From positions 1-40,336 of the forward strand of contig JACKHA010000016.1 in the NCBI GenBank assembly GCA_020639215.1: a DNA stretch of 40,336 bases, given 5' to 3'. Below are positions 26,357-34,175 of the stretch, piece after piece. The DNA comes from Phycisphaeraceae bacterium. GTDB lineage: Bacteria; Planctomycetota; Phycisphaerae; Phycisphaerales; UBA1924. The position numbers and the translations under genes are program-made. Position 1 is the stretch's first letter, and each line of letters starts with the position of its first letter. A model generated the notes under the pieces. It did no database searches and was not told where the DNA came from. It saw only the letters and a list, made by a program, of their open reading frames with translations.

Positions 26357-28309
26357 ATGGCAAGCGGCAAGATCATCGGCATCGACCTCGGCACCACCAA
26401 CTCCGTGGTCGCCATCATGGAGGGCAACACGCCCAAGGTCCTCATCAACACCAGCGGCAGCCGCCTGACCCCCTCGGTCGTCGGCTTCACCGACAAGGGC
26501 GAGCGCCTCATCGGCCAGGCCGCCAAGCACCAGCAGGTCACCAACCCCAAGAACACGATCTTCTCGATCAAGCGGTTCATGGGTCGCCGGCGCGGCGAGG
26601 TCTCCGGGGCCGCCGGCGAGTCCTACGGCAAGACGGGCAACGAGGAGTCCAAGGTCCCCTACGCCCTGACCGGCTCTGGCGACGAGTTTGTCAAGGTCAA
26701 GGTCAACGTCCGCGAGGGCGGCGGGGAGTTCACGCCCCAGCAGATCTCCGCCTTCATCCTCCAGGACCTCAAGAAGACCGCCGAGGACTACCTCGGCGAG
26801 AAGGTCGAGCGCGCGGTCATCACCGTCCCGGCCTACTTCAACGACGCCCAGCGACAGGCCACCAAGGACGCCGGCGAGATCGCCGGGCTCAAGGTCGAGC
26901 GGATCATCAACGAGCCGACGGCCGCGGCCCTGGCGTACGGGCTCGAGAAGAACAAGAACCAGAAGGTCGCGGTCTTCGACCTGGGCGGCGGCACGTTCGA
27001 CGTGTCCATCCTCGACATCGGCGACGGCGTCTTCGAGGTGCTCTCCACCAACGGCGACACCCACCTGGGCGGCGACGACTGGGACCAGGTGCTCATCGAC
27101 TACGTGGCCGAGGAGTTCCGCAAGAAGGAGGGCATCGACATCCGCAAGGACGCGATGGCCCTGCAGCGCCTCAAGGAAGCCTGCGAGAAGGCCAAGTGCG
27201 AGCTCTCGACCATGCAGGAGACCTCGGTCAACCTGCCGTTCATCACTGCCGACGCCAGCGGGCCCAAGCACCTGCAGGTCTCGCTGACCCGCTCGAAGTT
27301 CGAGGAATTGGCCCGCGCGCTGTTCGAGCGCCTGCGCCAGCCGTGCCTGGCCGCGATCAAGGACGCCAAGATCGACGCCTCGCGGATCGACGAGGTGGTG
27401 CTCGTTGGCGGCTCGACCCGCATCCCAAGGGTCCAGCAGATTGCCAAGGAGATCTTCGGGCGCGAGCCCAACAGGAGCATCAACCCGGACGAGGCCGTCG
27501 CCGTCGGCGCCGCGGTCCAGGGCGCGATTCTGAAGGGCGACGTCAAGGACATCCTCCTGCTGGACGTCACGCCGCTCTCGCTGGGCGTCGAGACCCTCGG
27601 CGGCGTGATGACCACGCTCATCCCGCGCAACACCACGATCCCGACGAGCAAGAAGGAGACCTTCTCCACCGCGGCCGACAACCAGCCCAGCGTCACCATC
27701 CACGTCCTCCAGGGCGAGCGCGAGTTCGCCAAGGACAACCGCACCCTCGGGCAGTTCGAACTGGCCGGCATCGCCCCGGCCCCGCGCGGCCTGCCGCAGA
27801 TCGAGGTCGAGTTCGCCCTCGACGCCAACGGCATCCTCACCGTCACCGCGACCGACAAGAAGACCAGCAAGAAGGCCGACATCAAGATCACCAACTCGGG
27901 CGGCCTCTCGTCCGAGGAGATCGACAAGATGAAGTCCGACGCCGAGGCCCACGCCGAGGAGGACAAGCGCCGGCGCGACGTGGTCGACCTCAAGAACCAG
28001 GGCGACGGGCTGGTCTCCCAGGTCCGGCGCGAACTGGAAGAGCACGGCGAGAAGGTCCCCGGCGACGTCCGCGGCAAGGTCGAGTCGGCCCTGTCCACCC
28101 TCGAGTCCCGCCTCAAGGAGGACGAGAAGGCCCCGATCGAGGCCGCCATGAAGGAACTCTCCAACGCCCGCATGGAGATGGGCAAGGTCATCTACCAGGA
28201 CGCCGCGGCCGGCGCGGGCCAGGCTCCGGATGGCCAGGCGGGCGAGGCCGGTGCTTCAACCGGCGCGGACGATGTGATCGACGCCGAGTATGAGGTGAAG
28301 AAGGACTGA
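26357..28309 (+). CDS. dnaK: Molecular chaperone DnaK (Hsp70)
   Basis: 650 residues. ATP-driven Hsp70 chaperone that binds exposed hydrophobic peptides and works with DnaJ, GrpE and ClpB. Phosphate loop IGIDLGTTNSVVAIMEG at the N-terminus, NEPTAAALAYGL, DLGGGTFDVSIL, and the adenosine motif VLVGGSTRIPRVQ; the linker DILLLDVTPLSLGVE leads to the substrate-binding domain. The C-terminus ends with the conserved DVIDAEYE. Length is close to E. coli DnaK (638). ATG at 26357 has GGAGG 7 nt before it. No dnaJ or grpE is adjacent. Driven by a sigma-54-like promoter and closed by a strong terminator, so apparently monocistronic. Confidence 0.98.
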   Translation: MASGKIIGIDLGTTNSVVAIMEGNTPKVLINTSGSRLTPSVVGFTDKGERLIGQAAKHQQVTNPKNTIFSIKRFMGRRRGEVSGAAGESYGKTGNEESKVPYALTGSGDEFVKVKVNVREGGGEFTPQQISAFILQDLKKTAEDYLGEKVERAVITVPAYFNDAQRQATKDAGEIAGLKVERIINEPTAAALAYGLEKNKNQKVAVFDLGGGTFDVSILDIGDGVFEVLSTNGDTHLGGDDWDQVLIDYVAEEFRKKEGIDIRKDAMALQRLKEACEKAKCELSTMQETSVNLPFITADASGPKHLQVSLTRSKFEELARALFERLRQPCLAAIKDAKIDASRIDEVVLVGGSTRIPRVQQIAKEIFGREPNRSINPDEAVAVGAAVQGAILKGDVKDILLLDVTPLSLGVETLGGVMTTLIPRNTTIPTSKKETFSTAADNQPSVTIHVLQGEREFAKDNRTLGQFELAGIAPAPRGLPQIEVEFALDANGILTVTATDKKTSKKADIKITNSGGLSSEEIDKMKSDAEAHAEEDKRRRDVVDLKNQGDGLVSQVRRELEEHGEKVPGDVRGKVESALSTLESRLKEDEKAPIEAAMKELSNARMEMGKVIYQDAAAGAGQAPDGQAGEAGASTGADDVIDAEYEVKKD

Positions 28310-28351
28310 GGCCGGATCGACCGCTCGATCGGCGACGAAGGAACGAAGCAG

Positions 28352-28387
28352 AACGGCCCGGCGCACTCGCGCCGGGCCGTTTTCTTC
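28352..28387 (+). terminator. Strong intrinsic terminator of dnaK
   Basis: A 13-bp perfect stem (28352-28364 with 28369-28381) and a 4-nt ACTC loop, followed by TTCTTC. It lies 43 bp after the dnaK stop. Confidence 0.93.
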
Positions 28388-28400
28388 AGGCGGTCACGAC

Positions 28401-28495
28401 GTGTGGCATGGCTGTGGCTTTGCACAGCCATGTTCGAGCAACCGGAAGCGTCCAGTCGATCGGCATGGCTGTGCAAAGCCACAGCCATGCCACAC
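28401..28495. repeat. Nested hairpin repeat, copy B (convergent gap)
   Basis: A perfect 32-bp inverted repeat: arm 28401-28432 and arm 28464-28495, with a 31-nt spacer. Each arm also holds an inner palindrome CATGGCTGTG … CACAGCCATG. Ends read GTGTGGCATG and CATGCCACAC. Same design as 18205-18297 but with compensated base changes. It lies just beyond the dnaK terminator and 15 bp from the end of the convergent gene. Confidence 0.9.
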
Positions 28496-28510
28496 TTTGG
28501 GCGACCGGGG

Positions 28511-29518
28511 TCATTCGTCGGTGTTCTGCTGGTCCAACGCCTTCGGCTCGTACGGCATGACGAACACCCCGCGGACGTTCCGCGTTTGCCCGGCGGAAGT
28601 CATCCGTGTGATGCGGACGGCGTCGCCACGCGTCGCGGAATTGCCGGGCCGGAGCGCGAGCGCGTCGGGCCCGTCGGGCTCAAGTCCGAGCGTGCCGACG
28701 CCAACGCCCTCGATCAGCAGGACGCACCCGTCGTCGCCCGGGTAGTTGGGGTCGTAGAGATGGATGCGAAGGGTGGCGTCGTCGTCTCGGGTCACGCGGT
28801 ACGCGAGCACCTGGTGGTTGTTCCAGAGTTGCCCGCGCCCGGCCCGGGTGAGCACGAGGCCGAGCGCCACGAGTTCGCCGCGTTCGAGGCGTTGGCAGAT
28901 CGCCGGGAGTTCGAGGCGGGTGAGGGCGGACGTGGACTGCGCCGTTGGCTCGGGCAGTGCGTGTTCATCTGGTGACGCCGCGCCACGATCGTCCCGTGTC
29001 GGCGCCGTGTCCGGCAGCGTCATCCAGTGCGCGAAGTCGAACACCTTGCCCATCCCCGGCCCGAGCGACTCGGTCTGGCGGGCGTACAGCGCCTCGTACA
29101 GCGGCGTGCCCTGCGAGGGCGGGTCGAGGTCCGCGGGCGGCTCGATGCCCGCGAGGTAGTAGTCGGCCGCCAGCAGCGACATCCCGCCGCACAGACCGAA
29201 GCGGTCCGGGGCATGGCGCTCGGCGACCTGGCGGGCCCAGCCCATGAGGCCCGACTCCGCATCTCGGATCTCGGGCGGCAGCGGCGAGCCGTGGAACGAG
29301 TTGACGAAGCGGAAGCCGTGCCGAGAGGGGAGAAAGGGGTCGGTGTCGCGCTGGATCGCGCCGGCACAGGACGCCGCTCCGCCCGACGCGCCGATGCCGG
29401 GGCCGGTGGTGGCCGCCGGGTCATCCACGGGCGTCGCGAGCGCGGACAACGCGAGCAGCGAGCAGGCCGCGAGGTTCGCGGCCGTCACGATCGAGCGCGT
29501 CGGCATCGGTCCAATCAC
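28511..29518 (-). CDS. Exported protein with papain-like Cys-His-Asp arrangement
   Basis: 335 residues, no characterised family recognised. It has an N-terminal signal peptide (about residues 1-29, ending ALA). The mature part has RFGLCGGMSLLAADYY with Cys110 at the start of a helix, NNHQVLAYR with His235, and LYDPNYPGDDG with Asp256/Asn258. Order and context (Cys capping a helix, His before a strand, then Asp/Asn) fit a papain/C39-like fold; this is inference. GTG start at 29518 is chosen because AGGAG lies 5 nt upstream; an ATG at 29506 is the alternative. Probably acts in the periplasm or outside as a peptidase, amidase or acyltransferase-like enzyme. Confidence 0.72.
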   Translation of the reverse strand: MIGPMPTRSIVTAANLAACSLLALSALATPVDDPAATTGPGIGASGGAASCAGAIQRDTDPFLPSRHGFRFVNSFHGSPLPPEIRDAESGLMGWARQVAERHAPDRFGLCGGMSLLAADYYLAGIEPPADLDPPSQGTPLYEALYARQTESLGPGMGKVFDFAHWMTLPDTAPTRDDRGAASPDEHALPEPTAQSTSALTRLELPAICQRLERGELVALGLVLTRAGRGQLWNNHQVLAYRVTRDDDATLRIHLYDPNYPGDDGCVLLIEGVGVGTLGLEPDGPDALALRPGNSATRGDAVRITRMTSAGQTRNVRGVFVMPYEPKALDQQNTDE

Positions 29519-29615
29519 GCCATCTCCTGATCAACTCGAAACCGCCAGAGCTGGTACCGGCCCACGCGAGATCCGGTTCGCCATCCAAACGACCATCGCC
29601 GCCTCGCGCCCTCCC

Positions 29616-30380
29616 TCACTCCTGCGTCGGCCCCTCGAACGGGGCCAGCTTGAGGCGGGACTTGTGCGACGCCTCCGTCCGCCCGTCCACGTGCCGCCCC
29701 ATCATGTAGTCTTTTTGCCACTCGCTGGGGGCCCGGTCCTTGCGGTGGATGAACCCACGCCGGTAGTCGGCCCACTCCCGGTACTCCGCCGCCAGAGCAG
29801 GATCATCGTCCAGCGGGCGGATTCGCGCCTCGGTCGCCTCCACCAGGTCGAGGCGGATCGGCATGAGCAGCGCGATCGCGTGCCCCTTGTCGAAGCGGAC
29901 CGAGCGGCTTGCGTCGGTGAGGCGCCAGTTCATGGTGAAGGTCATGGGCGCCCAGTCGGTCTCGACGATCGCGTCCAGGGCCCGGGCGCCTTGGACGAAC
30001 GCGTTGGGCAGGCCCCGGACGTAGAGCGAAACGCCCGGCGGCGTTCGGAAGAGCCAAGGGAGCGTGAACGTGAGCACCCCGCCGCCGAAGTGGCTGGTGA
30101 TCTCGTGGCGGAACCGCTCGGTGTCGGCGTCGAAGGCGATGCGGACGTCGCGGGCCTGGTTGCCCCCGTACCAGGTGGCGGTCAGCCCGACCGGGCAGCG
30201 GACCACCCACCCGCACTGGTTGGCGATCGAGAGCGGCAGGCAGCGGTAGGGGAACCCGTCGGCGAACTCGTCCATCCACCGACGCCGGGGCGAGGCGGGC
30301 TCGATGGCCCAGGCGTCGTCGTTGCCAACGACGTAGGCCGTGAGGGTCGGGGAATCGGTGTTGGGCGCTGCGTCGGGCAT
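29616..30380 (-). CDS. DUF6065-like protein
   Basis: 254 residues of unknown function. Features: PLSIANQCGWVVRCP, TATWYGGNQARDVRI, GGGVLTFTLPWLFRTPPG and a Trp/Arg/Lys-rich tail (DYRRGFIHRKD, WQKDYMMGRH). From memory this resembles the DUF6065 family, which carries a conserved NQCGW-like motif; the assignment is moderate. It is probably soluble. It starts 8 bp after the TetR gene, so the two form an operon and the regulator probably controls it. The ATG at 30380 is the first in frame after the TetR stop. Confidence 0.72.
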   Translation of the reverse strand: MPDAAPNTDSPTLTAYVVGNDDAWAIEPASPRRRWMDEFADGFPYRCLPLSIANQCGWVVRCPVGLTATWYGGNQARDVRIAFDADTERFRHEITSHFGGGVLTFTLPWLFRTPPGVSLYVRGLPNAFVQGARALDAIVETDWAPMTFTMNWRLTDASRSVRFDKGHAIALLMPIRLDLVEATEARIRPLDDDPALAAEYREWADYRRGFIHRKDRAPSEWQKDYMMGRHVDGRTEASHKSRLKLAPFEGPTQE

Positions 30381-30388
30381 GGCGGCTG

Positions 30389-31054
30389 TCACTTGTCGCG
30401 CTTCGGCGCCTTCGCCGGCGGCTCGTCGGGCTTGGGCTCCGCCCGATGCTCGGCGCGGAAATCCGGGCCGGTGAGGATGCGGGCCAGCACGTCCTTGACG
30501 TGTCCGCCGCCCGGCTCCTGGCCGTGACCCTCGATGGCCATGGCCGAGAGCACGCCGTAGCCCAGCCCGATGTGGATCAGCAGCCAGGCGATCAGGTCGG
30601 AGGCGTACCGGGCGGTGACGCGGTGGGCAGCCTGGGCCTTGACGACCTCGGCCTTGACGAACTCGAACAGCGAGCGGATGTGGGCGTCGATCGCGTCGCG
30701 GATCTCGGGGTCGTCGGTCTCGGTGATCGCCTGCAGGAACACGCGATACGCCTTCCGCCCGGACTCGGCGACCATCGGGTTGTCGCCGATCAGGCGACGG
30801 AGCCGGTCGCCCGGGTCGGTCGCCCCGCTCATGTCGCGCTCCCATTGCTCGAGGGCCCGCGTGCCCGTTCGCTCGATGAGCGCGACGAACAGGGCCTTCT
30901 TCGACTCGAAGTGCCGGTAGATGATGGGCTCGGTCACGCCGGCGGCCTTGGCCAGTTCGGCGGTCGTCGCTCGGGCATACCCCAGGCGCGCGAACAGGTC
31001 CAGGGCGGTGTCGAGCAGTTGCTGTTTGCGCTGGGAAGCGGGGAGTCGGCCCAC
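30389..31054 (-). CDS. TetR/AcrR family transcriptional regulator
   Basis: 221 residues. An N-terminal TetR helix-turn-helix: QQLLDTALDLFARLGYARATTAELAKAAGVTEPIIYRHFESKKALFVALI (about 11-60), with a divergent all-helical ligand domain after it. The C-terminal tail is rich in Lys, Pro and Glu. A one-component repressor whose ligand cannot be told. It starts with GTG at 31054, with a GGAAGGAG ribosome binding site just upstream. It heads an operon with the DUF6065-like gene; an imperfect palindrome ~110 bp upstream may be its operator. Confidence 0.9.
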   Translation of the reverse strand: MGRLPASQRKQQLLDTALDLFARLGYARATTAELAKAAGVTEPIIYRHFESKKALFVALIERTGTRALEQWERDMSGATDPGDRLRRLIGDNPMVAESGRKAYRVFLQAITETDDPEIRDAIDAHIRSLFEFVKAEVVKAQAAHRVTARYASDLIAWLLIHIGLGYGVLSAMAIEGHGQEPGGGHVKDVLARILTGPDFRAEHRAEPKPDEPPAKAPKRDK

Positions 31055-31160
31055 GTCGGCTCCTTCCTTCGCGGCGCGGCCGGGGGCGGGCGGCCTCGCG
31101 CATTCGCGGCGGGCGCCGACCCCCCGGTTCGTGGGTTCCGGAGTCGGGCACGCCCGCTGG

Positions 31161-31174
31161 TAAGTGGAGACTAA
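31161..31174. promoter_or_regulatory. Possible TetR operator
   Basis: TAAGTGGAGACTAA is an imperfect palindrome (TAAGT / ACTAA, 4 of 5 paired, 4-nt centre), AT-rich in a GC-rich setting. It lies between the TetR gene and the end of yidD. Spacing suits a TetR-type site but there is no direct evidence. Confidence 0.3.
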
Positions 31175-31193
31175 TCGGATCGGCGCGCCCCGT

Positions 31194-31541
31194 CTATGGC
31201 GAATCGCCGGGAGGGGCGTTCTCGGACGGATTAGGTTGCGCGGTTCTCGGCGTCGCGTCGGGCAGCGGCACCGGGTCGTACCCGCCCCGGGCCAGCGGTT
31301 GGCACCGGGCCAGACGCCAGAGCGTCAGGCGCGTGGCCCTGATCGGGCGGTGCGTGTGGTAGGCGTCGAGGGCGTACTGGCTGCAGGTGGGCGTGAAGCG
31401 GCAATAGCGACCGGTGAGGCGCGAGAGCGTGGCGCGGTAAAACCAGACGCCGGCGATGAACGGCAGATTCGCAACGCGGGCCCAGCGGGGCAGGGCCGGG
31501 TCCCAGGGGTCGGATCGGGCTGCGGCGGCGGCGCGGCTCAT
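31194..31541 (-). CDS. yidD: Membrane protein insertion efficiency factor YidD
   Basis: 115 residues. The small YidD (DUF37) protein aids YidC/Sec-dependent membrane insertion. Typical core FYRATLSRLTGRYCRFTPTCSQYALDAYHTHRPIRATRLTLWRLARCQPLARGGYDPVP, with the three family cysteines and the GGYDPVP end. It is longer than E. coli YidD (85) through N- and C-terminal polar extensions. Start ATG 31541 overlaps the rnpA stop by four bases (ATGA), implying translational coupling. The usual next gene, yidC, is missing; the TetR operon follows instead. Confidence 0.95.
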   Translation of the reverse strand: MSRAAAAARSDPWDPALPRWARVANLPFIAGVWFYRATLSRLTGRYCRFTPTCSQYALDAYHTHRPIRATRLTLWRLARCQPLARGGYDPVPLPDATPRTAQPNPSENAPPGDSP

Positions 31542-32044
31542 GGGCTCGGGTCCGGCGGCGGCTCGGGTTGATCGGTCGCGCGGCGGGAGCGTTTCTCCCA
31601 GACGCGGTGGCACTGGAGCACGAGGCGGGTCAGGATGGCCGCGTACTGGTCCAGCGGCAGCGGGTCGTGGGCGGTCGCGGTGACGACCACGTCGTAGCGC
31701 CCGGCGGGCGGGGTCGGCCAGGCGTGGCAGGTGGTGCGGAACGCCTCGCGGAGGTGGCGCTTGAGGCGGTTGCGCCGCACGGCCCCGCCGACGCGTCGCC
31801 CGATGGACAGGCCCAGACGATGGTCGGGCAGGTCGCTCGGGCGGGTGAAGACGGTCAGCGGTCCCTCGGTCTTGCGGGCCCTGGCCTCGAAGACGGCCTT
31901 GAACTCGAGGTCGTGGCGGAGGCGGTGGCGCGGGCGGAACGGCAGTCGAGATGGCGCGGGGCGCGCGGCCGGGGCGTCGGAGCCGGCGGTCCCGGCGTCG
32001 TCGGGTTGGACGTTGGGGTTGTCGTCGGTGTCGCTGGCCGGCAC
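31538..32044 (-). CDS. rnpA: Ribonuclease P protein component
   Basis: 168 residues. Protein subunit of RNase P, which matures tRNA 5' ends with the RNA subunit. Core begins RPRHRLRHDLEFKAVFE and carries the RNR motif GRRVGGAVRRNRLKRHLREAFR and the YDVVVTA strand. An Asp/Pro-rich N-terminal extension of ~35 residues and a C-terminal tail make it longer than usual (~120). Start is the GTG at 32044; no good ribosome binding site, so the true start could lie downstream. rpmH, the normal upstream partner, is not present: the divergent gene recX stands there, 48 bp away. Coupled to yidD by overlap. Confidence 0.93.
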   Translation of the reverse strand: MPASDTDDNPNVQPDDAGTAGSDAPAARPAPSRLPFRPRHRLRHDLEFKAVFEARARKTEGPLTVFTRPSDLPDHRLGLSIGRRVGGAVRRNRLKRHLREAFRTTCHAWPTPPAGRYDVVVTATAHDPLPLDQYAAILTRLVLQCHRVWEKRSRRATDQPEPPPDPSP

Positions 32045-32092
32045 CGGGGATCGTACGGACGCGGCGTGCGGAGGCCGTGGTAGGCTGGAGTC

Positions 32093-32800
32093 GTGGGTGA
32101 TTCGGGCGACATGTTTGGGGCCGCGCCGGATTCGGCGCGCGGTGGAAACAACAAGGGCGTCGTGTCCTCGATCCGCCCCGTCGCCGGGCGCGACGGCTGG
32201 TGCTGGGTGTGCGTGGATGGGCGGCGGGTCGGGGCGATCACGCGGCGCGGGCTTGAGCGGCTGGGCCTAGAGGTCGGCTCGGCGTGGACGCCGGCCGTGG
32301 CCGCGGCGTTCGAGGACGAGTGCGCGTTCGCCAAGGCCGTTCGGGACGCGGGGCGGTGGCTGCGGTCGCGCGAGCGGAGCGTGGCGTGGGTGCGCGCGCG
32401 GCTTGCGGAGAAGGGGCACGCGGAGGCAGCGATCGAGCGGGCGATCGAGGCGCTCCAGCGTGATGGGCTGCTGGACGATGCCCGGGCCGCGGCCGGGGCG
32501 GCGGATCGGATGGCGGGGCGTGGACTGGCGGCGGGGCTGATCGAGTTCAAGTTGCAGCGGGCCGGGATCGCGGCGTCGGACGCGGGCGAGGCGGTCCGCG
32601 AGGCGGTGCGTGGCGAGACCGCGCTGGACCGGGCCGAGCGGCTGGTGCGGTCGAGGCTGGCGGTGGCGCGGTCGGGGCGGGCCGCGGGGGACGCGCGGCT
32701 GCGGGCCCGACTGTTCCGCCTGCTGGCGCGGAACGGGTTCGATGAGGAGACTTGCGCGGAGGCGCTGCGGCGGGTGCTGGGGGATGGCGGGGAGGAGTAG
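32093..32800 (+). CDS. recX: Regulatory protein RecX
   Basis: 235 residues. RecX family: binds RecA filaments and restrains RecA recombinase. Three helical repeats are visible: AGRWLRSRERSVAWVRARLAEKGHAEAAIERAIEALQRDGLLDD (typical first motif), AGLIEFKLQRAGIAASDAGEAVREA, and ARLFRLLARNGFDEETCAEALRRVL. The N-terminal ~85 residues hold an extra small beta domain seen in longer RecX proteins. GTG start at 32093 has GGAG only 2 nt away; an ATG at 32111 is the alternative. recA is not in the window. Confidence 0.85.
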   Translation: MGDSGDMFGAAPDSARGGNNKGVVSSIRPVAGRDGWCWVCVDGRRVGAITRRGLERLGLEVGSAWTPAVAAAFEDECAFAKAVRDAGRWLRSRERSVAWVRARLAEKGHAEAAIERAIEALQRDGLLDDARAAAGAADRMAGRGLAAGLIEFKLQRAGIAASDAGEAVREAVRGETALDRAERLVRSRLAVARSGRAAGDARLRARLFRLLARNGFDEETCAEALRRVLGDGGEE

Positions 32801-33055
32801 CGGGGATGTTCCGTGCCGGCGATTTGCGGAGTCCGCGGAGCAAGTCGGTGCCGATGAACCCCGCTCCCGAATTGCCAATCGCAAATCGTGATGCACCGGC
32901 GCGCGCCAATATGTGCCTGTTTGGCGCTTCGGGCCGACGATGGTCGAGGTGGGTGGTAAGGTCACTCGCGGGCGGCCTCGCGCCCCTGCGGCGGGCATGG
33001 GTGCCGCCGGATGTTCACGCGAGTCATTGGGCAGGGTCGAAAGGAAACGGTTCGC

Positions 33056-34123
33056 ATGCGGAAGAACAACACACCGCACGGCCCCACGGCCGTCGGCCTG
33101 CTCGCCGCGTGGGCCGCGGGCGTGCCCGCGCTCGCACAGCCCGCCTTCTTCGAGCGCAGCGGCATCCAGTTCGCCCGGATCGGCGACGCCGGCAACGTGG
33201 GCTACTCCGGCCCCGACCCGACCGGGCGGGCCACGGGGCGCGGGGGCGTCGCGCACGAGTACGCCATCGGGCGGCTCGAAATCACGACCGGGCAGTGGCT
33301 CGAATTCGTCAACACCTATTCGACGCGTGGCGGCGCGTACTCGACCTTCGCCCGCCCGGTGTTCTGGGGCGCGGTCGAGGACCCGGCCTACGCCGGGCCC
33401 GGCGTGCGCTGGGTGCTCCGGAGCGACATCGCCTCGCCCCAACTCGCGCCCGTCGCCGGGATCAACTGGCGCGAGTCGGCCATGTTCTGCAACTGGCTCC
33501 ACAACGACAAGGACCCCGGCGAGTGGGCCATCATGGACGGGGCCTACGACACGTCGACGTTCACGAAGAACCCCAACAACACCTTCAACGACCAGACCAC
33601 GCACCACCCCGACGCCCGCTTCTGGATCCCGACGTGGGACGAGTGGCTCAAGGCGGTGCACTGGGACCCGAATCGGAACGCCCCCGGCGCGGGCGGGTAC
33701 TGGCTGTACGCCGGCTCGTCCGACGAGGCCCCGATTGGCGGGCCGCCAGGCGTCGGGCAGGTCAACTCGGCGTTTCACTACCCCGACTTCGAGGAGTGGG
33801 ACATCCCGCTCGGCTCGTACCCCGAGGAGACCTCGCCGTGGGGCCTGCTCGACACCGCCGGGGCCACGACCGAGTGGACCGAGGAGTGGCTGCGGCCGCA
33901 TCGCCACGATGAACGGATCGCAGACGGGTCGTGGGCGACCGACAACGTCATCGAGCAACTGGACCCACTCGCCTGGTATCTCAGCTGGTCGCCAGAGAGC
34001 GGCTACCCGTACGCAGGGATCCGAGTCGCATCAGCCGTTCCCGCGCCCGCCGGTCTGATCACCGCGGCCGGTGCGGTTCTCTGCTGCCTCGGCAGAAGAT
34101 CGAGGAAGGGAGTCTGCGAGTGA
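33056..34123 (+). CDS. SUMF1/FGE-like exported protein with PEP-CTERM-type tail
   Basis: 355 residues. Signal peptide ending ALAQP, then a formylglycine-generating-enzyme/SUMF1-type domain: EYAIGRLEITTGQWLEFVNTY, VAGINWRESAMFCNWLHND, FWIPTWDEWLKAVHWDP, SPWGLLDTAGATTEWTEEW. The FGE-type active-site cysteine pair is not visible near the end (GYPYAGIRVAS stands there), so it is probably not a sulfatase activator. The C-terminus VPAPAGLITAAGAVLCCLGRRSRK has the motif, hydrophobic helix and Arg cluster of a PEP-CTERM sorting signal, read by exosortase. ATG at 33056 has AAGGAAA ~9 nt before it. The 32801-33055 gap shows nothing I can name. Confidence 0.82.
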   Translation: MRKNNTPHGPTAVGLLAAWAAGVPALAQPAFFERSGIQFARIGDAGNVGYSGPDPTGRATGRGGVAHEYAIGRLEITTGQWLEFVNTYSTRGGAYSTFARPVFWGAVEDPAYAGPGVRWVLRSDIASPQLAPVAGINWRESAMFCNWLHNDKDPGEWAIMDGAYDTSTFTKNPNNTFNDQTTHHPDARFWIPTWDEWLKAVHWDPNRNAPGAGGYWLYAGSSDEAPIGGPPGVGQVNSAFHYPDFEEWDIPLGSYPEETSPWGLLDTAGATTEWTEEWLRPHRHDERIADGSWATDNVIEQLDPLAWYLSWSPESGYPYAGIRVASAVPAPAGLITAAGAVLCCLGRRSRKGVCE

Positions 34124-34175
34124 AGTCGGCAGCATGGCACGGATTGGGTCAGACGCATCCGAATACCATCGCCGC

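Noticed and set aside
25499..28045. Long frames opposite and overlapping dnaK and the sulfotransferase (also 25720-28293)
   Set aside because: These are shadows of strongly supported genes and carry no family motifs.
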